A stretch of 19,997 nt of DNA from Prevotellaceae bacterium (GTDB lineage Bacteria; Bacteroidota; Bacteroidia; Bacteroidales; UBA932): NCBI GenBank assembly GCA_031257655.1, contig JAIROF010000179.1, positions 1 through 19,997 on the forward strand, read 5' to 3'. The notes under the pieces were generated by a model, which saw only the letters and a list, made by a program, of their open reading frames with translations, was not told where the DNA came from and did no database searches. This document shows positions 15,203-19,997 of this stretch, piece by piece; positions within the stretch are counted from its first letter, which is position 1, and every line of letters starts with the position of its first letter. The position numbers and the translations under genes are program-made.

Positions 15203-15928
15203 ATGGGGCGTGCATTTGAATACCGAAAGGCAAGAAAGCTGAAGCGCTGGGGCAACATGTCCCGCACCTTTACCCGCCTGGGCAAAGAAATTACCATTGC
15301 GGCAAAAAGCGGCGGTACAGACCCGGACAATAATCCCCGCCTGCGCGCGCTGGTGCAGAACGCTCGCGCCGAAAATATGCCCAAAGACAACGTTGACCGC
15401 GCAATTAAGCGCGCCATAGAGAAAGACCAGGGCGAATATAAGGAGCTGACCTACGAAGGCTACGCCCCCTACGGCATTGCCGTGGTGATAGACGCCGCCA
15501 CCGACAACCCTACGCGAACGGTGGCCAACATTCGCAGCTACTTTAGCAAGCTGGGCGGCTCGCTCGGCACCTCCGGCAGCGTGGATTTTTTGTTCGACCG
15601 CAAAAGCGTGTTTCGCATAGCGCCAAAGGACGGCGTAGATTTGGAGGAGCTCGAGCTCGAGCTGATAGACTACGGCGTAGACGAGCTCTTTGCCGACGAA
15701 AGCGAATGGATTATCTACGGCGCCTACGAAAGCTACGGCGGCGTACAAAAATACCTCGAAGGCAATGGCTTCGATATCATCAGCAGCGGCTTTGAGCGAA
15801 TACCCGCCGACGCCAAAGAGGTAACCCCAGAGCAGCAGGCCGTGCTGGAAAAGCTGATCGAAAAATTTGAGGACGACGACGACGTGCAGGCCGTGTGGCA
15901 CAACATGAAGGAAAACGAAGACAGCTGA
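15203..15928 (+). CDS. yebC: YebC/TACO1-family translation factor
   Basis: A 241-residue cytosolic protein of the YebC/PmpR/TACO1 family. It was long annotated as a transcriptional regulator; recent work on bacterial and mitochondrial members supports a ribosome-associated role relieving stalls, including at polyproline stretches. The N-terminal domain is clear: MGRAFEYRKARKLKRWGNMS, then FTRLGKEITIAAKSGG and NPRLRALVQNARAENMPKDN (64-83). TYEGYAPYGIAVVIDAATDN and GGSLGTSGSVDFLFDRK are conserved core segments. The C-terminus is acidic (EDDDDVQ). Length is typical. The start at 15203 directly follows the heptamer array, with no Shine-Dalgarno. It may be co-transcribed with ribH. Confidence 0.96.
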   Translation: MGRAFEYRKARKLKRWGNMSRTFTRLGKEITIAAKSGGTDPDNNPRLRALVQNARAENMPKDNVDRAIKRAIEKDQGEYKELTYEGYAPYGIAVVIDAATDNPTRTVANIRSYFSKLGGSLGTSGSVDFLFDRKSVFRIAPKDGVDLEELELELIDYGVDELFADESEWIIYGAYESYGGVQKYLEGNGFDIISSGFERIPADAKEVTPEQQAVLEKLIEKFEDDDDVQAVWHNMKENEDS

Positions 15929-15947
15929 AAACGTAAAAGGGTAGGGG

Positions 15948-16008
15948 AGGGGTGAGCACGCTTTTGCCGCGTCCGCCCCTAAAGAGAACCTCTAAAAATC
16001 CAAAAAAC
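15948..16008. repeat. Imperfect hairpin plus dispersed ACCTCTAAAAA element end
   Basis: AGGGGTGAGCACG (15948-15960) pairs imperfectly with CGTCCGCCCCT (15970-15980) around a TTTT-containing loop. Directly adjoining, 15979-16008 (CTAAAGAGAACCTCTAAAAA and onward) matches 25 of 30 bases of the left end of the 5488-5632 element. Confidence 0.6.
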
Positions 16009-16040
16009 AAAAAACAACCTTATTTTCACCTCACTTCGCA

Positions 16041-16105
16041 AACAAAACTGCCTCAGCAGCAATAAATTACAACACCTCCCACCCAACTTCACTACCTTAC
16101 TATTT
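16041..16105. repeat. Diverged third copy of the 2220-2391 repeat unit
   Basis: AACAAAACTGCCTCAGCAGC matches the 20-bp terminal repeat AACAAAACAACCTCAGTAGC at 17 positions. The homology continues inward (AATAAATTAC..., CCAACTTCACTACCTTACTA against the right arm read in reverse complement). Only one arm is recognisable here. Confidence 0.65.
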
Positions 16106-16120
16106 GTTGGCTCTTCTCCT

Positions 16121-16227
16121 CATGTTACGCAGAAAGGGCGTCTCAACGACGACCGGGCGGCGAAATGGCGCTGTAGAGACGCACGAATCAAAAAAATCCG
16201 AGTTCGGACAGCTATATGCGTAACATG
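16121..16227. repeat. Nested inverted repeat with CATGTTACGCA ends
   Basis: CATGTTACGCA (16121-16131) and TGCGTAACATG (16217-16227) are perfect 11-bp inverted repeats. Inside, GCGTCTC (16138-16144) pairs with GAGACGC (16176-16182). The segment 16193-16209 shares 16 of 17 bases with a sequence in the 2041-2158 element. Confidence 0.75.
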
Positions 16228-16246
16228 GGTTAAATAAAAATAATAC

Positions 16247-16350
16247 GGGGTGCATTCAGCTTGTCGCTTTTTTCATACTCCGTGTATCCGTCATTGCTAT
16301 CTCCAGCGTGTTCGACATTGCGAACGAAGCGACAAGCTGAAATGCACCCC
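16247..16350. repeat. 104-bp stem-loop element
   Basis: GGGGTGCATTCAGCTTGTCGC (16247-16267) pairs with 16329-16350 over 21 bp with a single extra base in the right arm. Within the loop GTTCG and CGAAC form a small stem (about 16310-16325). It ends 25 bp before the oxidoreductase promoter's -33 box. Confidence 0.8.
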
Positions 16351-16374
16351 CTCCCTCGTTTTGCTCAACAATTC

Positions 16375-16405
16375 TTTGGGGGATTAAAAAAAATGGTTAC
16401 ATTTG
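16375..16405 (+). promoter_or_regulatory. Bacteroidota-type promoter for the oxidoreductase gene
   Basis: TTTG (16375-16378), a 19-bp spacer and TACATTTG (16398-16405) match the consensus exactly. Expected leader about 35 nt, ending in the A/T-rich sequence before ATG 16447. Confidence 0.85.
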
Positions 16406-16446
16406 TCGGCTATGAACTATATTGTTAATTTAAATTACATCAAACA

Positions 16447-17781
16447 ATGAAAAAACAAAATTCATCTCAAGGGTTGAGTCGGCGACAGTTTCTGGGCTAT
16501 TCCGCGCTTGGTTTGGCGGGGTTGACTATTTTGCCGAGCTGGGTAATGGCCAACGGCGTCCGCATTGCGCCGAGCGACAGGGTAGTATTAGGCTTCATCG
16601 GGTTAGGCCAGCAGGGCCTTAGCGACTTCCACAGCTTTTCGGAATGCCCGGGCGTGCAGGTGGCTGCGGGCTGCGACGTGGACGCCTTTAAGCGGATACG
16701 CTTCAAAAACCGCATAGAGAAGTGGCAAAAAGAGCAGGGCGTATCGCAGCGGTGCGACCTGTATGAGTTCTATGAAGACCTGCTCGACAGAAAAGACATC
16801 GACGCCGTTGCTATCGCTACGCCCGACCACTGGCACGCGCTGATAACGATCCACGCATGCCAAAGCGGCAAAGACGTGTATGTTCAAAAGCCCTTGGCGT
16901 TTACCGTCCGCGAAGGGCTGGAAATGGTGAAGGCTGTTCGCTCGCATGGCAAGGTGCTGCAGGTGGGCAGCCAGCAGCGCTCCAGCCCGGAGTTTCAGCA
17001 GGCTATTGCGCTGGTTCGTAGCGGCGCCATTGGCCACATCGAAACCATCTACGCAAAGGTGGGCGACCCTCCCACGCCCTTAGACCTGCCGGAGCAGCCC
17101 ATACCCGACAACCTGAACTGGAACCAGTGGATGGGGCCGCTGAACGACCCGAAAATTCACTACCACCCCGACCTTTGCCCGCAAATCACGCTGGAACCCC
17201 GCAAGGACGAGCAGTTTTGGGGAGCCTGGCGCTTCTACCGTGAAACAGGAAACGGATACACCGCCGACTGGGGAGCGCACATGTTCGATATCGCCCAGGC
17301 GGCTATCGGCATGGACGGATCTGGCCCCTGCGAATTTATACCCAAGGGCAGCGGCGTCCAATACCTGACCATGAAGTACCAAAACGGCATCGTGATGACC
17401 GAGCAGCCCTTCAGACCCGAAGGCGACAACGGCATCTGCTTCAACGGCACTAAGGGGTGGCTTAAGGTGACTCGCGGGTATATCGAATGCTCCGACCCCG
17501 CCTTGCTGAAAAAGCAAGAGCAGGCCATCGGTGCGGGAGAGTACGAGGTGAGCTCGCCGCACATGCAGAACTTTATCAGCTGCGTGCGCTCGCGCAAGAA
17601 TCCGATAGCCCCGGTAGAGGTGGCCTGTAGCACCAATACCTTGTGCTGCATTGCCAACATCGCCGTCGAACTCCAGCGCCCGGTCAAGTGGGACCCCGCT
17701 ACGCTCAGCTTTGGCGACGACGCCGAAGCCGCTGCGCACAGGCTTTACAGCTACCAGTACCGTCGGCCATACTCGCTGTAG
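16447..17781 (+). CDS. Tat-exported Gfo/Idh/MocA-family oxidoreductase
   Basis: A 444-residue NAD(P)-dependent oxidoreductase acting on a sugar or cyclitol. The N-terminus carries a twin-arginine signal, SRRQFLGYSALGLAGLTILP (11-30), implying folded export to the periplasm, as in many Bacteroidota paralogues. The Rossmann fold has GFIGLGQQG (49-57) and ATPDHWH (124-130). The family's catalytic EKP segment reads VQKP (146-149): Lys148 is kept, Glu is replaced by Gln. DWGAHMFD (274-281) supplies the conserved His/Asp of the C-terminal domain, and NWNQWMGP is typical of the exported subgroup. Periplasmic members are thought to retain a tightly bound cofactor, as in GFOR. A strong promoter precedes it. 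The substrate is unknown, and there is no obvious metabolic partner besides the downstream receptor. Confidence 0.93.
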   Translation: MKKQNSSQGLSRRQFLGYSALGLAGLTILPSWVMANGVRIAPSDRVVLGFIGLGQQGLSDFHSFSECPGVQVAAGCDVDAFKRIRFKNRIEKWQKEQGVSQRCDLYEFYEDLLDRKDIDAVAIATPDHWHALITIHACQSGKDVYVQKPLAFTVREGLEMVKAVRSHGKVLQVGSQQRSSPEFQQAIALVRSGAIGHIETIYAKVGDPPTPLDLPEQPIPDNLNWNQWMGPLNDPKIHYHPDLCPQITLEPRKDEQFWGAWRFYRETGNGYTADWGAHMFDIAQAAIGMDGSGPCEFIPKGSGVQYLTMKYQNGIVMTEQPFRPEGDNGICFNGTKGWLKVTRGYIECSDPALLKKQEQAIGAGEYEVSSPHMQNFISCVRSRKNPIAPVEVACSTNTLCCIANIAVELQRPVKWDPATLSFGDDAEAAAHRLYSYQYRRPYSL

Positions 17782-17908
17782 CGCAAGCAATGTTTTACAG
17801 CCTCTAAGCGGTACCGCCAGCCTCTTTTTTCGTCGATAAAATCGGGCTTTTGGTAGAGCTGCTGCTCCTCTCTGTACGCCCTTGGCAGCTGGGATTGCGC
17901 CGGTGGCG

Positions 17909-17916
17909 TACCTTTG
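17909..17916 (+). promoter_or_regulatory. Candidate -7 element for the TonB receptor gene
   Basis: TACCTTTG matches TAnnTTTG, 22 bp before the ATG at 17939. No TTTG/TTG occurs at the normal 19-21 bp upstream (nearest TTG is 24 bp away), so strength is uncertain. It suggests transcription separate from the oxidoreductase gene, whose stop is 157 bp upstream of the receptor start. Confidence 0.5.
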
Positions 17917-17938
17917 CGGTCAACATCAAAAAAAAAGA

Positions 17939-19997
17939 TGAGCATGGTAAAGGCTATGGTTACGCTAAGAGGTTTGTGCAGGGTGCTGCCTGCGGTTGTT
18001 CTCTCCCTTTTGCTGCCGCCTGCGCTCCACGCGCAGGCGGTGGGAACGCTCAGGATAGGGAAGGACTACCGCGGCAGGCTCGACGAAATTATCGCAGCAA
18101 TGGGCAAGGACAAGAACATCCGCTTTGTGTACGACAAGGAGCACCTGTCGCGCTACACCACCTCCGTAAACCCGGAGGAGGAGAAGACCGTTGGCGGAAT
18201 GCTGAAAATGTTTCGCAATGCGTGGGGCATGGAAACCCTGATAGGCGACGATGGCTACATCTACATTGCCCGCAACCGTGAGCATCTGGAGGAGCTGCGG
18301 GGACGGCAGGTCGCTGCCGCGCCGGCGTCGGGGCTTGCCGCGGCAAGCCGCCGCGCGGCGGCAGCGCCCGTGAAGCGGCGCTTTACGCTCACCGGCGAAA
18401 TTGTTGACGTGAACACGGGCGAGCGCATCCCCTACGCCACCGTTGGCGTGGTGGGCGCGGCGGTGGGCGCCTCGTCGGACGCCAACGGATACTTCATCCT
18501 CGAGCAGGTGCCCACCGACACGGCAACGGTCGTGGTGCAGTACTTGGGCTACCAAACGCTCTACATCCCGCTCGACCCCGCGCCGGAAAACACCCCGCTG
18601 AGCGTAGCGCTGGAGCCGCAGCCGCTCACCATTGCCGAAGTGTTCATCACGGGGCGAAAGGACGACAAGGCGCTCCAGCAGTCCACCGGGGAGCACAAGA
18701 TGAAGATGTCGCCCATTGCGCTAAAGGCGCTGCCCAACGTGGGCGAAAAGGACGTGATGCGCGGATTTCAGCTCATGCCGGGCGTGAGCGCCGCAAACGA
18801 AAGCAGCTCGGGCATGTACGTGCGCGGCGGAACGCCCGACCAAAACCTCATCCTCTACGACGGATTTACCATCTACTACGTCGACCACCTGCACGGCTTC
18901 TACAGCGCCTTCAACTCAAACGCCGTGAAGGATGTGCAGCTCTACAAGGGCGGCTTTGAGGCAAAGTACGGCGGCCGCCTGTCGAGCGTAACCGAAATCA
19001 CCGCCAAGGACGGCAACGCACGGAAGATAACCGTTGGCGGCGAGGCAAACCTCCTTAGCGTAAACGCCTACGCCGAAATCCCCGTAAAGGACAAGCTCAC
19101 CTCGCTGTTTGCCTTTCGCCGCTCCTACCAGGGCTACCTCTACGGAAAGATAGGCGGCCAAAGCGACAACGCCGGCGAAGAGGTGCCCCGCCCGTCGGCT
19201 CCCGCAGGTGGGCGACCGGGCGGAATGGGCGGCGCAACGGCAGAGGCCGAAACGCCGGAATCCTACTTCTACGACCTCAACGGAAAGCTCACCTGCTACC
19301 CCTCAAAAAAGGACATCCTTTCGCTCAGCATCTTCAACGGCACGGACTACGTGGACAACACGCCGCAGTTCAGCTTCCCCGGCGGCGGCGGCGGAATGGG
19401 CGGCGGCGGAATGCCCTCCCTCTCGATGGAAAACGCCGACTACGAGCGCTACGGAAACACCGGCGCAAGCCTCCGCTGGGCAAGAAAGTGGAGCGAAAAG
19501 CTCACCTCCAGCGCCCTGCTGAGCTTCTCCAACTTCTACAGCACGCGCGACCAAACCCGCTCCACCACCATGGTAAGGGGCGATACCACGACTACCCGAA
19601 AGTCGGGAAATCTGGAGGAAAACAACCTGATGGACTACAGCCTCAAGAGCGACTGGCGCTACTCGCTCAGCGACGTGCAGGCGCTGGAGGCCGGCCTGTA
19701 CGGAACGCGCTACGACATCGGCTACCGCTACGGGCAGGCCGACACGAGCACGCTGCTCAACAAGGCCGGACAAGCGCTTGTGGCAGGCGCCTACATACAG
19801 GATAAGCTCCGGCTGGCGCAGCACAGGCTGGCGCTCACGCCCGGCGTGCGGTTTACCTACTTTCAGCCCACCGGCAGGGTGTACGTAGAGCCGCGCCTAT
19901 CGTCGAGCTACCGGATGGGGCAGCGCCTCACCGCCAACGCCGCCACGGGCGTCTACTACCAGTTTGCCAACCGCGTGGTGCGCGAAGACGTCATGTC
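17939..19997 (+). CDS. TonB-dependent outer-membrane receptor with STN and regulatory-like N-terminus (partial)
   Basis: An open frame from ATG 17939 runs 686 codons off the right edge; ATG 17945 is an alternative start. A signal peptide (about 1-34, ending LHAQA) is followed by an STN-like domain (about 38-112, including IRFVYDKEHL and LIGDDGYIYIA) that in signalling receptors contacts an anti-sigma factor. An Ala/Arg-rich linker (about 125-148) follows, then a carboxypeptidase-regulatory-like beta domain (about 150-228, GEIVDVNTGERIPYATVGV). The plug domain is about 258-365, with MPGVSAANESSSGMYVRGG, LILYDGFTIYY and YKGGFEAKYGGRLSSVTEI. The barrel begins at about 366. Two Gly/Met-rich loops occur: AGGRPGGMGG, and FPGGGGGMGGGGMPS about 55 residues later. 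It should import a ligand with TonB energy. No SusD partner or sigma/anti-sigma pair is visible, so the ligand is unknown. Confidence 0.93.

Larger units (their letters stand above)
15929..16446. other. 518-bp repeat-rich spacer between yebC and the oxidoreductase gene
   Basis: No gene is visible. From left to right it holds a GC-rich imperfect hairpin, an ACCTCTAAAAA-type element end, a diverged copy of the 2220-2391 repeat, two nested stem-loop elements and the oxidoreductase promoter, all listed separately. It appears to be a patchwork of several dispersed repeat families. Confidence 0.75.

Noticed and set aside
17800..17835. Intrinsic terminator after the oxidoreductase (GCGGTACCGC near CTCTTTTTT)
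   Set aside because: The palindrome can only give a 3-bp stem with a 4-base loop and the T-run is offset; too weak to call.

Overview
This window looks like a chromosomal segment of a member of the Bacteroidota, probably order Bacteroidales. The evidence is threefold. Several starts carry the phylum's promoter pattern (TTTG, about 20 bp, TAnnTTTG) with A-rich leaders in place of Shine-Dalgarno sites. ArgS has the 'KEFEGD' N-terminal form and YebC the 'KRWGNMSRTFTRLGKEI' form that I associate with this phylum. There is also a TonB-dependent receptor with an STN and a carboxypeptidase-regulatory-like N-terminus. Coding DNA is fairly GC-rich and the spacers contain AT-rich simple repeats. I cannot place it below order level.

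Layout. 1-591 (-): 5' part of a lipoprotein with bacterial Ig-like domains. 592-2511: a 1.9 kb stretch with no convincing gene, filled with a (GT)25 microsatellite, 46-bp and 7-bp tandem repeats and several imperfect inverted-repeat elements. 2512-13452 (-): a CPA2 cation/proton antiporter, a family 2 glycosyltransferase, an inositol-monophosphatase family enzyme, an alpha/beta-hydrolase lipoprotein, FolD, the SRP GTPase Ffh, an archaeal-type ATPase and ArgS. 13807-15928 (+): a membrane-anchored TPR protein, RibH (lumazine synthase) and YebC. 15929-16446: a second repeat-rich spacer. 16447-19997 (+): a Tat-exported Gfo/Idh/MocA oxidoreductase and a TonB-dependent receptor that runs off the window.

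Gene relationships. Ffh, FolD and the hydrolase are close and co-directional and may share a transcript with the ATPase upstream. argS and the TPR gene diverge from a 354-bp spacer with a promoter on each side. A clear intrinsic terminator separates the TPR gene from ribH, and ribH and yebC are adjacent. The genes are mostly housekeeping (tRNA charging, protein targeting, one-carbon and riboflavin metabolism) mixed with envelope functions. I see no phage, CRISPR array, transposase or biosynthetic cluster.

The most unusual content is between the genes. Tandem arrays with different sequences at separate loci keep a 7-bp register (14 bp in one case), often touching stop or start codons. The clearest is 31 unbroken heptamers that include the ffh stop codon. 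Among them lies a population of small inverted-repeat elements without transposase: a 31-bp near-perfect palindrome in three copies, a 172-bp element with perfect 20-bp terminal inverted repeats and a related copy 14 kb away, and an element that supplies the last codon and stop of the inositol-monophosphatase gene. These resemble REP- or MITE-type sequences. They are the best candidates here for something undescribed.
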